Assembly: GCF_001426745.1 (NCBI RefSeq)
Contig: NZ_LMFI01000001.1
Location: 1,509,978-1,573,977, forward strand
Origin: Nocardioides sp. Root140
GTDB taxonomy: Bacteria > Actinomycetota > Actinomycetes > Propionibacteriales > Nocardioidaceae
Direction of reading: 5' to 3'
Length of the DNA stretch: 64,000 bases
Below the pieces are notes generated by a model. That model made no database searches. It saw only the letters and a program-made list of their open reading frames with translations, and had not been told where the DNA came from. The position numbers and the translations under genes were made by a program. Positions 39,422-48,267 of the stretch are shown here, one piece after another (the stretch's first letter is position 1; each line of letters opens with the position of its first letter).

Positions 39422-40017
39422 CCCGGATCCTGGAGGCCACCGGCTTCGAGATCGTCGCGGCGGTCGACAACGCCCCAGCACTCACCGCTGCCCTCGCGGG
39501 CCCTGACGTGGATGCCGCCGTGGTCGACGTACGCATGCCGCCGTCGTTCACCAACGAGGGCCTGGTCGCGGCGATCGCCGCCCGGCAGGCCCGGCCCGGG
39601 TTCCCGGTGCTGGTGCTCAGCCAGTACGTCGAGCCGCTGTATGCGCGCGAGCTCCTCGCCAGCGGAGAGGGCGCGGTCGGCTACCTGCTCAAGGACCGGG
39701 TCGCCGACGTCGACAACTTCGTGGCCTCGGTGCAGCAGGTCGTCGACGGCGGCACCGTGCTCGACCCCGAGGTCGTCGCCGCCCTCGTCGGCGGTGTCTC
39801 GCGGGACCACCCGCTCGAACGGCTCACCGCCCGCGAGCGCGAGGCCCTGACCCTGATGGCCGAGGGCCGGTCGAACGCCGCCATCGCCGCCCGCATGTTC
39901 GTCACCGAGAAGGCGGTCGGCAAGCACATCAACAGCATCTTCATGAAGCTGGATCTCCCCCAGGCCTCCGACGACAACCGCCGCGTCCTCGCCGTCCTCA
40001 CCTTCCTCGGCGGCTGA
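39361..40017 (+). CDS. NarL-family response regulator
   Basis: A 218-residue regulator: receiver domain with the acidic pair near residues 11-12, Asp56 acceptor in VVDVRMPPS, Lys in LLKDRVADV, and a LuxR helix-turn-helix (LTAREREALTLMAEGRSNAAIAARMFVTEKAVGKHINSIFMKL). Starts with GTG, GGAG five bases upstream, inside the kinase gene, so it is translationally linked. Presumably controls the ABC cassette. Confidence 0.93.
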   Translation: MPDRPRIVLAEDQALLRAGLTRILEATGFEIVAAVDNAPALTAALAGPDVDAAVVDVRMPPSFTNEGLVAAIAARQARPGFPVLVLSQYVEPLYARELLASGEGAVGYLLKDRVADVDNFVASVQQVVDGGTVLDPEVVAALVGGVSRDHPLERLTAREREALTLMAEGRSNAAIAARMFVTEKAVGKHINSIFMKLDLPQASDDNRRVLAVLTFLGG

Positions 40018-40059
40018 GCAGGCCGAGGAAACGAGGCCGCCCGTCGAGACCACTCACCC

Positions 40060-40150
40060 CTCGGTGGTTGAGGAGCGAGGAACGAGCGTCTCGAAACCAC
40101 CACCCCGCCGTTGGTTGAGGAGGGCGCTCCGCGCCCGTCTCGAAACCAAC
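40060..40150. repeat. Two dispersed GGTTGAGG...GTCTCGAAACC repeats
   Basis: Two direct units (40060-40100 and 40109-40150), the second with a hairpin GGGCGC/GCGCCC, in the gap between the convergent response regulator and HNH genes. Same family as at 10.9 and 57.7 kb. Confidence 0.8.
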
Positions 40151-40156
40151 TACGTC

Positions 40157-41542
40157 TCATCGAATCAAGATGTACTGATTCCTGAAGCGCGCACGCCACG
40201 TCCCGCTGCGGGTTGGCGGCATCGGCAACGGTGGTGCAACTGCGTCGTAGGTCTGGCCGGTCGGCGTGGTGATCTCGATCGTGTGCCGCTCCGGCCACTG
40301 ACTTCGAGTCCGATATCGCCATCGAGGCGCTTCCTTGGCGTAGTTGCAGGCTTCGCACAGCCCCTGCCCGTTGTGCGCACAGGTCTTGCCGCCACGGGCC
40401 TTGCCCATCACATGGTCGTCATGCCTGATCGGCGCATCGCAGTAGGGCTGGCGACAGATCGCCCCATCACGGGCGTAGATCAATCGTCGCAATGCGACGG
40501 GGAACTTGATGCCCTTGCTGTCCATGGCAACGAGGCCGTTGTCGTCGGGGTGTGCGTAGAGGCGACGTATGAAGACCTCGCCGTCTGCGTTGGCGATCAG
40601 CTCGTGTGCGATGCCGAGTGGCAGCGGTCCGTAGCCGGGTATATGGGCGGGGGTAGTGCTGTCGCCACCAAGAAGCATCTCGGCGCTCATCACCAACTGG
40701 ATCTCGATGCTTCGCGGCTTCTTGTCGTCGAGGCTGTCCTTGCCCCACGGCGACCCGACCAGCCGCTCCACGAACGCGTCGGCCTTCATCTGGTCTCGGG
40801 TGCGTTCGTCACCGGCTGCCTTCCAGGTGTCGGCGTAGTCGCCCAGTGACTGCATGGCGGCCGCCCCGTCCTCGGCCGGGATGTCGCCGCAGATGCGCAT
40901 CATCCCGTTGCCCAGGTCACGCCCCGTCACCCGCCGCTCGGCCCGCGCCTTGCGGGCGCGCTTCTCGGCGCCCTCGGCGTCCAGCTTGCAGACCATCTGG
41001 CGGACCTTGTGGCGAAGCTCCTTGTCGCCCTTGCCCGCCAGCTTCGGGGCAAGCGCGGCGTCCACGCGCTGTCGGTCCTCAGAGCTGAGGTCTTCCGTCT
41101 CGTCGACGATGATCTTCGCGCGGCGCTCGTTGATGTCGCCGCGCTCGAGCGCCTTCAGCGTCTCGGGCATGTCGGTGGTTAGCACCCGCGCCATCGCGAG
41201 GAGGCCGCGCGCCTTGCTGGGCGACTCGTGTCGAGCCAGCCCGACCTCGTGGCCGACCGCCTTCCCGCACTGCGCGGGCGGTACGCCGGCCTCCTGGTCG
41301 GTGTCGGCGCGCTGGTTGAAGAGCTCCGCGGACAACTTCGCCTTGAGCGCCGCTGCTGACGACGTCGTCACTTCGAGGTTGCCCAGCGTGGCGACCAGCT
41401 CGTCGGACTTGAGGCCTGAGACGTCGAGCTCGGCGAGCATTTCAGGCAGTGCCTCGACCAGGCCCAACATGGCCTTCTCGGGCGGCATCAGACGCCGCGC
41501 GTCGTCGCCCAGCGAGCCGAGGATTCCGAGGTGGTCGAACAT
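40157..41542 (-). CDS. DUF222/13E12-type protein with HNH endonuclease domain
   Basis: A 461-residue protein of the actinobacterial 13E12-repeat family: an alpha-helical DUF222 region (residues 20-300) and a C-terminal HNH nuclease domain with CRQPYCDAPIRHDDHVM...NGQGLCEACNYAKE, which supplies the Cys and His residues. Members are multi-copy in mycobacteria and Nocardioides and suspected to be mobile; the biological role is not established. The start at 41542 is followed by a less likely GTG start at 41566. Bordered on one side by dispersed repeats. Confidence 0.9.
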   Translation of the reverse strand: MFDHLGILGSLGDDARRLMPPEKAMLGLVEALPEMLAELDVSGLKSDELVATLGNLEVTTSSAAALKAKLSAELFNQRADTDQEAGVPPAQCGKAVGHEVGLARHESPSKARGLLAMARVLTTDMPETLKALERGDINERRAKIIVDETEDLSSEDRQRVDAALAPKLAGKGDKELRHKVRQMVCKLDAEGAEKRARKARAERRVTGRDLGNGMMRICGDIPAEDGAAAMQSLGDYADTWKAAGDERTRDQMKADAFVERLVGSPWGKDSLDDKKPRSIEIQLVMSAEMLLGGDSTTPAHIPGYGPLPLGIAHELIANADGEVFIRRLYAHPDDNGLVAMDSKGIKFPVALRRLIYARDGAICRQPYCDAPIRHDDHVMGKARGGKTCAHNGQGLCEACNYAKEAPRWRYRTRSQWPERHTIEITTPTGQTYDAVAPPLPMPPTRSGTWRARFRNQYILIR

Positions 41543-41581
41543 GAGTCTGATGCTAGACAGCACCACCGACAGCGGGTCAGA

Positions 41582-43798
41582 TCAACGCAACACAGACAGC
41601 ACGGACGAGTAGTCGTCGGTCCACTCGGTCTGGTTCTCGAGGTCTAGTGGTCTCCAGTTCGGTCGTGAGGCCAGTTGATCCGTCGCGCCCTTGTCCGCGG
41701 AGAGAACGATCCACTTACTCTTCACCGAGTGGGGTGCGGTCCCGTCCCCCGAGCCCTCGAGTGCAATCAAGTCCAGGTCATCTGCGGCAGCTGCGACAAC
41801 CGGCCTCAGGTCGAAGACGCGGTTGCTCACGTGTACGACCAGAACTCCACCGGGGGCGAGTTTCTCTGCGTACACACGGAACGCTTCTCGAGTCAGGAGG
41901 TGCACCGGAATGGAATCAGAACTAAAAGCATCGAGCACGAGGAGGTCAAATGTGCCCGGGTTGAGCGCCTCAACCTGGAGTCGCCCGTCACCGACAACGG
42001 TCTTGATGTCTGCCGGCGAGTCCTCGAGGTAGGTGAAGAGTTCAGGGTCCTCGGCCATCCGCACGATCTCAGGATCGATCTCGAAGAAGGTCATGTGCTG
42101 GCCAGTGGTCCCGTAAGCCGCCAGCGTGCCGATGCCGAGGCCGATGACTCCCACGTTGTTGAACCTGTCGCCGAGCTGCGCAAACACATCTCCGATTGAG
42201 CCCGGAGAGGTGTAGTAGCTCGCCGGTTGATCCGGAGTATCCAAAAGTTGAATGCCATGCACGGTGTTGCCGTGCACAAGCATGCGTTCACCGTCACTCT
42301 GGTCGATGTGGTAGGCGCCGAAGAATGATCTGCTGCTCTCGATGGTGTCACCGCGATTGCCGAGGCCACCTGCCAGAAAGGCAACGGTCAGGATGACGGC
42401 GAGATGCATCGGCCGCCGAGCAAGCCACCAGCCCAATCCGAAGATGAGTGCGACCCACACGAGCCCTTGCAGAGAGACAAAGTTGTCGGCGTAGGCGACC
42501 GCAACGACCATTGCGCTGACGCCGGCGAGGATCACGAGCCCTGCCACGAATGCAGGGTGATAGCGCCGATCGAGCAGGCCCTTCGGGCCTGCCTGGATTC
42601 CGCCGAGGACAATCGGAACGAGGACCAGCGTGGCGGGGTATTCCAATATTCTGTCGAAGACCACCGGCGCGACCAGGCCGTTGAGCAACCCGCCCAGCGC
42701 GCCACCAATGGCGATGACCAGGTAGAAGTGCGTGAGATGCACAGGGGCAGGCCGATCAGCAGCCAAGCGGGCGTGAGCGACATAGCCGGTGGCGGCGAGG
42801 AACACCAGCACGGGGAGGATGCTCAGCCAGATGGGAGCGTTGCCCAAGAAAGACAAGATGGCAGCAACAACCGACAACGCGAGAGCGAACCTGACTGCAC
42901 GCCTCGGGACCTCGCGAGAGGTGCGTGCGAACGCAGCGACAAAGGTCGCGAGGTAGATCGCCAGCGGCACAACCCACAAGAGCGGGATCGCAGCGACATC
43001 GGTGGACACGTGCGCGGTGATCGCAAGCATCAGTGACGAGGGCAGGAAGGCCCACAGGAGCCATGTGGCCACGCGGCGTCGCTCAAGGGGCTGCGTCTTG
43101 ACTACCGGTTCAGGTCCGACTTCCAAGCGAACGCGAGTCTGGGAGGCGACGAGACCACAGGCGAGCGTGAGAACCGCGAAGATCCCGAAGCCGATACTCC
43201 AGGCCTGCCGCTGGGCGTCCAGGGTCATGGTTGGTTCGATGAGGAACGGATAAGCGAGCAGGCCAACGAAGCTGCCCAAGTTGCTCGCAGCGAACAGGAA
43301 ATACGGGTCATCAGCGCGCGGGTCATCGGTCCAGGAGAACCACTTCTGGAGCACAGGGCCTGTCGTCGCCACGACGGCGAACGGCAGGCCGATCATGAGG
43401 ATCAGGGTGCGAAGAAGCCAAAGCACCGGCGAAGAGTCCCCGTCCGGTGCCGCGTCCGCCGGCAGCGCGATGGGGAGCACCAACGCGGGAAGCAGGATCA
43501 GCGGCACGTGTGCGCGTGGTTGCCAGCGATGACCCAACCGACGTGAGGAAAGGTGGACGTAGAGATATGCGAGGAGCAACAGAACCTGGAAGAACAGCGA
43601 ACTTGTGCTCCACACCGTCGCCGACCCGCCATACGACGGCAAAAGCAACTTTGCGACCAGCGGCTGCACCACGAAGAGGAGAGCGGCACCCGAAAAGGCT
43701 GTCGCCGTGAAGAGAACCCGCACCGGTGCATGCAAGCGCGCGCCTTCAATGGTGGCGCGTGCTTGAACGGTGTGCATGCTCTCGAACACATCAGTCAT
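41582..43798 (-). CDS. Polytopic membrane protein fused to spermidine synthase-like domain
   Basis: A 738-residue protein. The first 500 residues form at least a dozen membrane segments (AFSGAALLFVVQPLVAKLLLPSYGGS opens the first). The last 230 are a spermidine synthase-like Rossmann domain (VGVIGLGIGTLAAYG, MTFFEIDPEIVRMA, TVVGDGRLQVEAL, LVLDAFSSDSIPVHLLT). Such fusions are known but biochemically uncharacterised; polyamine production is not shown. The ATG at 43798 has GAGGGGA six bases upstream. Follows the pilin cluster in the same orientation. Confidence 0.88.
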   Translation of the reverse strand: MTDVFESMHTVQARATIEGARLHAPVRVLFTATAFSGAALLFVVQPLVAKLLLPSYGGSATVWSTSSLFFQVLLLLAYLYVHLSSRRLGHRWQPRAHVPLILLPALVLPIALPADAAPDGDSSPVLWLLRTLILMIGLPFAVVATTGPVLQKWFSWTDDPRADDPYFLFAASNLGSFVGLLAYPFLIEPTMTLDAQRQAWSIGFGIFAVLTLACGLVASQTRVRLEVGPEPVVKTQPLERRRVATWLLWAFLPSSLMLAITAHVSTDVAAIPLLWVVPLAIYLATFVAAFARTSREVPRRAVRFALALSVVAAILSFLGNAPIWLSILPVLVFLAATGYVAHARLAADRPAPVHLTHFYLVIAIGGALGGLLNGLVAPVVFDRILEYPATLVLVPIVLGGIQAGPKGLLDRRYHPAFVAGLVILAGVSAMVVAVAYADNFVSLQGLVWVALIFGLGWWLARRPMHLAVILTVAFLAGGLGNRGDTIESSRSFFGAYHIDQSDGERMLVHGNTVHGIQLLDTPDQPASYYTSPGSIGDVFAQLGDRFNNVGVIGLGIGTLAAYGTTGQHMTFFEIDPEIVRMAEDPELFTYLEDSPADIKTVVGDGRLQVEALNPGTFDLLVLDAFSSDSIPVHLLTREAFRVYAEKLAPGGVLVVHVSNRVFDLRPVVAAAADDLDLIALEGSGDGTAPHSVKSKWIVLSADKGATDQLASRPNWRPLDLENQTEWTDDYSSVLSVLR

Positions 43799-43957
43799 TG
43801 GGAGTCCCCTCACCCGATCTGGCCGGACTCCACTTCCTCGAAGCGCCCAGGCATCTGTTGTTGCATTCGCGCCCGGCAGTGAGCGCGAAGCCAAGCAAAA
43901 TGCCAAGCGCCACACACCGCTCCGAAGCGCGTGCGTGGCGCATGACATCCGCCACCA

Positions 43958-44155
43958 TCAGGTGGCGAACCCGCCCAGCTTGAATCCGAGGCGTCCGTAC
44001 CAGGCGCTCAGTTCAGTGCCGAAGAGCGTGAGACCCGCGATGATGAGCAGCGCGATGAAGGTGACCAGCAGGCCGTACTCCGTCGCTGTAGCACCGGCTT
44101 CTGATTTGTCCGTCTTGGGCCCACACAGCAGCCAGGCGATGAGCGTGTTCACCAC
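43958..44155 (-). CDS. Flp-type pilin, divergent copy
   Basis: A 65-residue prepilin with GTG start (AGGAG five bases upstream). After an N-terminal leader comes the cleavage site SEAG/ATATEYGLLVTFIALLI; the C-terminus differs from the other two copies (GTELSAWYGRLGFKLGGFAT) and it has a longer leader. Third in the pilin series counting from the assembly genes. Confidence 0.88.
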   Translation of the reverse strand: MVNTLIAWLLCGPKTDKSEAGATATEYGLLVTFIALLIIAGLTLFGTELSAWYGRLGFKLGGFAT

Positions 44156-44240
44156 TGTCTCTCCTCTTGATTTGAATTGCTCGCGACCGCCGAGCCCTAC
44201 CACGACGCCTGACCTGCCGCCTTGGATGGTTTCGGTCAGC

Positions 44241-44447
44241 TCACTTGGCCCAGTCCCCAACCTTGGTGGACAGACGCGTGAAGAAGTCATTGAGCCCCTG
44301 GCCGAACAGCGTGACGCCGGCGATGATGAGCAGCGCGATGAAGGTGACCAACAGGCCGTACTCCGTCGCGGTAGCGCCCTTTTCGTCACGTCGGGTCTTC
44401 AGGTCGCCGAGGAACATGATGGTCATGAACTGGATCTTGTCGAGCAT
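44241..44447 (-). CDS. Flp-type pilin
   Basis: A 68-residue prepilin, subunit of the Tad pilus. Leader MLDKIQFMTIMF, cleavage site DEKG/ATATEYGLL, one membrane helix, C-terminus LNDFFTRLSTKVGDWAK. Closely related to the copy at 44735-44950. The ribosome site CAGGGAG is eight bases from the ATG. Confidence 0.93.
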   Translation of the reverse strand: MLDKIQFMTIMFLGDLKTRRDEKGATATEYGLLVTFIALLIIAGVTLFGQGLNDFFTRLSTKVGDWAK

Positions 44448-44682
44448 GGTGATCTCCCTGTGTAGTGACTGATGCGAATCAAGTCCGATCCCCCGGACTC
44501 TGGCAAGTGCAATGCTGCCAAGCACTTGGCCTTGACGAATCCGATGATCAGGTGTGACTGAGTGGTCAATTCGAGCTACGAGCTGCACCCGCCAGGTGCC
44601 CATCCAGACCGCGATCAAGTGGCGTGAACCGAGCTGGAGATCACAGGTTGGCGACATCTCACGAAACTGTCCGTGCACATGC
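44448..44682. other. Non-coding spacer between pilin genes
   Basis: About 235 bases without a credible reading frame. It holds a 7-base inverted repeat CAAGTGC/GCACTTG around 44506-44527 and presumably the promoter of the second and third pilin genes, because a strong terminator closes the first pilin gene. No promoter motif could be named with confidence. Confidence 0.5.
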
Positions 44683-44729
44683 CAAAGCCGGTCACGCCTG
44701 GGCGACTGGCCCAAGCGTGACCGGCTTTG
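44683..44729 (-). terminator. Terminator after the first Flp pilin gene
   Basis: Fifteen-base perfect stem CAAAGCCGGTCACGC/GCGTGACCGGCTTTG with a 17-base loop, a few bases past the pilin stop in the leftward direction. Confidence 0.8.
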
Positions 44730-44734
44730 TTAGC

Positions 44735-44950
44735 TCACTTGGCCCAGCCACCGACCTTGGTCGACAGACGGGTGAAGAAGTCGTTGAGCCCGTTACCGAA
44801 CAGGGTGACGCCAGCGATGATGAGCAGCGCGATGAAGGTGACCAGGAGGCCGTACTCCGTCGCGGTCGCACCCTTTTCACCGCGGCGCCGGCCGCCCGTC
44901 TGCACGTCGCCGATGAGCATGTAGGTCATGAACTGGATCTTGTCGAGCAT
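44735..44950 (-). CDS. Flp-type pilin
   Basis: A 71-residue prepilin; leader MLDKIQFMTYMLIGD, then GRRRGEKG/ATATEYGLLVTFIALLIIAG and LNDFFTRLSTKVGGWAK. Near-duplicate of the next pilin downstream. Ribosome site AGGGAG before the ATG. First pilin after the assembly operon, 170 bases past its response regulator, and closed by its own terminator. Confidence 0.94.
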   Translation of the reverse strand: MLDKIQFMTYMLIGDVQTGGRRRGEKGATATEYGLLVTFIALLIIAGVTLFGNGLNDFFTRLSTKVGGWAK

Positions 44951-45119
44951 TGTGGTCTCCCTAGAGCTTGAGTCTTCGAATGAGCCCGAGCCCCCACCGG
45001 ACTCGTTCTGGACCCAATCTTGCCGATGTTCCGAGGCTGGCGGATCGGGTGATCCGCCCGCACGTCATGGTCATTTCGGACTACCCGGCACCCCACCGAG
45101 TGGTCTGCTCCAGTGACCG

Positions 45120-45758
45120 TCAGGGTGTGACGGAAGAGAGCAGACCGGTTCGCATGGCCCTGACCAGCGCCTGGGCACGATTGCTGGCGCCGAGCTTCTC
45201 GTAGATGCGCGTGATGTGTGTCTTCGCGGTCGACTCGCTCATGTAGAGCTTGCCGGCGATGGCTGCGGTGCCGAGGCCTTCAGCCAGAAGTTCGAGGACT
45301 TCCTGCTCTCGTCCGGTGAGTTTGGTCTGTTTGGGTTCTGAGGCTCGCCGGATCATCGCCGCGGTGAGGCCCGAGCAGAGGAAGTTGCGTGGAGACACGG
45401 CCGCGTGAGCCGCGGCCTTGACGACCTCGCTGGCCTTGCTGTCCTTGCCGACAAAGGCAGAGGCGCCCGCCTCCATGGCGGCGAAGATCTGCTCGTCGCC
45501 GGCGTGCATGGTGAGCATCACCAGACCCACGCTGGCGCTCTCGGCCCGGATGCCGCGGACGATCTCCAGACCTGTTCCGTCCGGCAATTGCAGGTCGGTC
45601 ACCACGACGTCGGGGTGCAGTGCCGCCCACGCAGCCTTCCCCTCGGCGACGCTTCCCGCCTGACCGACGACCGTCATCTCGCCCTGCCGTTCGAAGGCGC
45701 GGGCCAAGCCTTGTCTGATCAGTTCGTGGTCATCGATGAGCAGGACGCGTGTGGCCAT
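45120..45758 (-). CDS. NarL-family response regulator of the Tad locus
   Basis: A 212-residue regulator: acidic pair at residues 9-10, Asp55 acceptor in VVTDLQLPD, Lys105, and a LuxR helix-turn-helix (LTGREQEVLELLAEGLGTAAIAGKLYMSESTAKTHITRIYEKL). It overlaps the kinase gene by 29 bases and ends the nine-gene operon. The pilin genes just downstream are the obvious candidate targets (inference). Confidence 0.95.
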   Translation of the reverse strand: MATRVLLIDDHELIRQGLARAFERQGEMTVVGQAGSVAEGKAAWAALHPDVVVTDLQLPDGTGLEIVRGIRAESASVGLVMLTMHAGDEQIFAAMEAGASAFVGKDSKASEVVKAAAHAAVSPRNFLCSGLTAAMIRRASEPKQTKLTGREQEVLELLAEGLGTAAIAGKLYMSESTAKTHITRIYEKLGASNRAQALVRAMRTGLLSSVTP

Positions 45759-47334
45759 CGCTCGAACCTTCCGTGGTTGTGCTCGTGTTCCTGGACTGCA
45801 CTGTCACCACAGTGCCACCATCCGGCCGCGGTGTGATGGTCAAGTCCGCATCGATTCGTTCCGCACGTTCGCGCATCGTGTGCATGCCGTAGTGGCCGGG
45901 TCGCGCCCCTGCCGCTCCGACACCGTCATCTTCGATGACCAACCGGACGCACTTTCCGTCGCTGACCAGAGTGACCCACAGGTTGATGGCACGGGCATGC
46001 TTGCGCACATTGCCGATTGCCTCCTGCCCGATCCTCAGCAACTCCTGCTCGACGCGTTGGGGAAGCCGTGGACCGCGCTCGTCGAAGAGCAGGTGGACGC
46101 GCATGCCACTCTGGTGACTCACCTCGCGGACGTACTCCGCCAAGGCTCCCGAGACACTGCTGGCCTCGTCGAGGTCATGTCGCAGGTCGAAGATGGAGAA
46201 TCGCAACTCGCTGACCACGCGGGTGATCTCGGCACGAAGGTCGTCGGCCATCTGCCGGGTGGATTCGTCCGCACTTGTTTCCGAGATCTCATCCACCAAG
46301 TAGCCGAGAGAGACGATCTCCTGCGCGACACCGTCATGGATGTCCCGGGCGAGCCGATTGCGCTCCTCTGATGTCGCAAACGAACGCACATCATCGAAGA
46401 GGAGTGCCGTGTCCAGCCGCACCGCCTGGGTGTCGGCGATGGCCTGGAGGTCCGCCAGCTCCGCCTTTGACCACGTGGACTTCCGCCCCACCAGGAGCAC
46501 GCCGAATGAGTGCTCGCCGACCCGCAAAGGCAGCGCAACCAAGCCCTTTCCTTGACGTGGGCGGCCGGTCCAGGCGCAGATCGATGCCATCTTCTCGTCG
46601 GCTGCGGTCACCGGACCGTCGACGACGAGTGACTCAAACGCATCCTTCCCAGTCTTGACGATGACTGCCGATCGTTCCGCACTGACTGCCGCCCGCGCTG
46701 CCTCGTTGAGTGCCCGGGCCGCCGTGACACTGTCGAGACCGACCGGAAGCCGTTTGGTCAACGTGTGCAGCTGCGCAACCAGGTGGTGCGCGGCGGCGTA
46801 CGGTGCCTGGGTCGTCTCCATCTCGCGGACCGATCGGCTCTGCCACACGGCCAGCAGGCCGGCGCCGAGGCCGAAGACGAGCCAAGGTGTGGAGGCCTGG
46901 ATAGCGGCTCCATCCCTGCCGAGCGAGTTCGTCGTTGCCCATGCCCCCAGCATCGCGGCGCAGCCGGCAAAGGACGTGTTCACCGTGGTGACCCAACCAT
47001 GACGCATTCCGGCAACCACCGGCGGCACGACGAGATAGATCAGCAGAGGTTCCACCGGTCCGTCGGACGTACCGATCAGGACCGCAGCCAAGATGCCCTC
47101 CACCACAGGCGTCCAGGGCATGGCGCTCCCGGCCGGGTCCAGCTCAACGGCACACGCAACGGATGCGAGCAGCACCAAAGAGAGGAGAATGATGCCGACC
47201 GAGTCGAGATTCCGCGCGCTGAGTATCTGACCAGCCGCCAATGCCAGCACAAACACTCGAGTCGCTGTCGTGACGCGCCAAGACCGTGCGACCACCGTGG
47301 GCTGTCGCAACGAGGCGGAGCTGGCGCGAGTCAT
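45730..47334 (-). CDS. Sensor histidine kinase of the Tad locus
   Basis: A 534-residue kinase: five or six membrane helices in the first 165 residues, then a GAF-like domain (190-310), HisKA_3 segment SEERNRLARDIHDGVAQEI with His333, and an HATPase domain (EAIGNVRKHARAI, VIEDDGVGAAG). Its start overlaps the tadC-like gene by four bases, so it is translated as part of the pilus operon. Confidence 0.93.
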   Translation of the reverse strand: MTRASSASLRQPTVVARSWRVTTATRVFVLALAAGQILSARNLDSVGIILLSLVLLASVACAVELDPAGSAMPWTPVVEGILAAVLIGTSDGPVEPLLIYLVVPPVVAGMRHGWVTTVNTSFAGCAAMLGAWATTNSLGRDGAAIQASTPWLVFGLGAGLLAVWQSRSVREMETTQAPYAAAHHLVAQLHTLTKRLPVGLDSVTAARALNEAARAAVSAERSAVIVKTGKDAFESLVVDGPVTAADEKMASICAWTGRPRQGKGLVALPLRVGEHSFGVLLVGRKSTWSKAELADLQAIADTQAVRLDTALLFDDVRSFATSEERNRLARDIHDGVAQEIVSLGYLVDEISETSADESTRQMADDLRAEITRVVSELRFSIFDLRHDLDEASSVSGALAEYVREVSHQSGMRVHLLFDERGPRLPQRVEQELLRIGQEAIGNVRKHARAINLWVTLVSDGKCVRLVIEDDGVGAAGARPGHYGMHTMRERAERIDADLTITPRPDGGTVVTVQSRNTSTTTEGSSDGHTRPAHR

Positions 47335-48266
47335 CGGTCGAAGAAGCCCATCAGCTGGATGGCGGCAGGGCCCATCACCATGAGGAAGAGACAGGGAAGG
47401 ATGAAGAAGATCAACGGGAACAAGATCTTCACCGGCACCTTCTGAGCCTTCTCTTCTGCGCGCTGCCGGCGCTTGTCGCGCATTTCTTTGCTCTGCACGC
47501 GGAGGACACGACCGATCGGGATGCCGAGCTGATCGGCCTGCACCATGGCTCCGCAGAACGTCTTCAAGTCTTTGACGGTGGTGCGCTCGCCCATCGCTCG
47601 CATCGCCTCCATGCGACCGACACCGATCTGCATCTCCTGAAGCAGGCGGGCAAGCTCCTGAGCTAAGGGACCCGTCGTGTTCTTGGCAACCCGGGCGACC
47701 GCCGAGTCGAAACCGAGACCAGCCTCCACGGAGATGGTCAGCAGGTCCAGTGCATCGGGCAGTGCGTTCTGCATCAGCTCCGAGCGCTTCTCGCCAGCGT
47801 TGTGAAGGAGGATGTTCGGCAAGAGGTAGCCGAGGGCGCCGAGCCCTCCGGTCACCAGGACCAACTTCGGGAAGGAAGCTCCTGCGCCCAATGCATAGAC
47901 GAGCGAGAGGCCACCCAGGAGCGCCATGCCCAACACCTTGAGACCGATGATCCGGTTGACGTCCCAGCTCTGAGGGTTGCCGGCAATGTCCAGCTTGTGG
48001 CGGATGCGGTCTGCCGCATCGGAGCGCGTCAGCCGTCGGCCGAGACCAACCACCTGCTCGCCGAGGGGCGCGATCACGCGCTCCGAGAACGGGCGGTCAA
48101 GCTCCTGCTTGAGCACGTCGGGCGCCTGGTCGATGGCCCGCACCGCGGCCAAGGAGCGGGAGACTCCGCGTCGTTCGGCTGTAACGACACCGATCACCGA
48201 GAGGCAGAGGGCCATCGCGGAGAACAGCAAGAGTCCACCGAGCAAGAGAAGAGTGGTTGCCGACAT
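47331..48266 (-). CDS. tadC: TadC-like type II/IV secretion F-domain protein
   Basis: A 311-residue inner-membrane platform protein of the Flp pilus. Three or more membrane helices and a T2SSF domain (LPDALDLLTISVEAGLGFDSAVARVAKNT, QMQ-type helix ARLLQEMQIGVGRMEAMRAM). The downstream kinase overlaps it by four bases; the TadB-like gene lies one base upstream. Confidence 0.93.
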   Translation of the reverse strand: MSATTLLLLGGLLLFSAMALCLSVIGVVTAERRGVSRSLAAVRAIDQAPDVLKQELDRPFSERVIAPLGEQVVGLGRRLTRSDAADRIRHKLDIAGNPQSWDVNRIIGLKVLGMALLGGLSLVYALGAGASFPKLVLVTGGLGALGYLLPNILLHNAGEKRSELMQNALPDALDLLTISVEAGLGFDSAVARVAKNTTGPLAQELARLLQEMQIGVGRMEAMRAMGERTTVKDLKTFCGAMVQADQLGIPIGRVLRVQSKEMRDKRRQRAEEKAQKVPVKILFPLIFFILPCLFLMVMGPAAIQLMGFFDR

Positions 48267-48267
48267 C

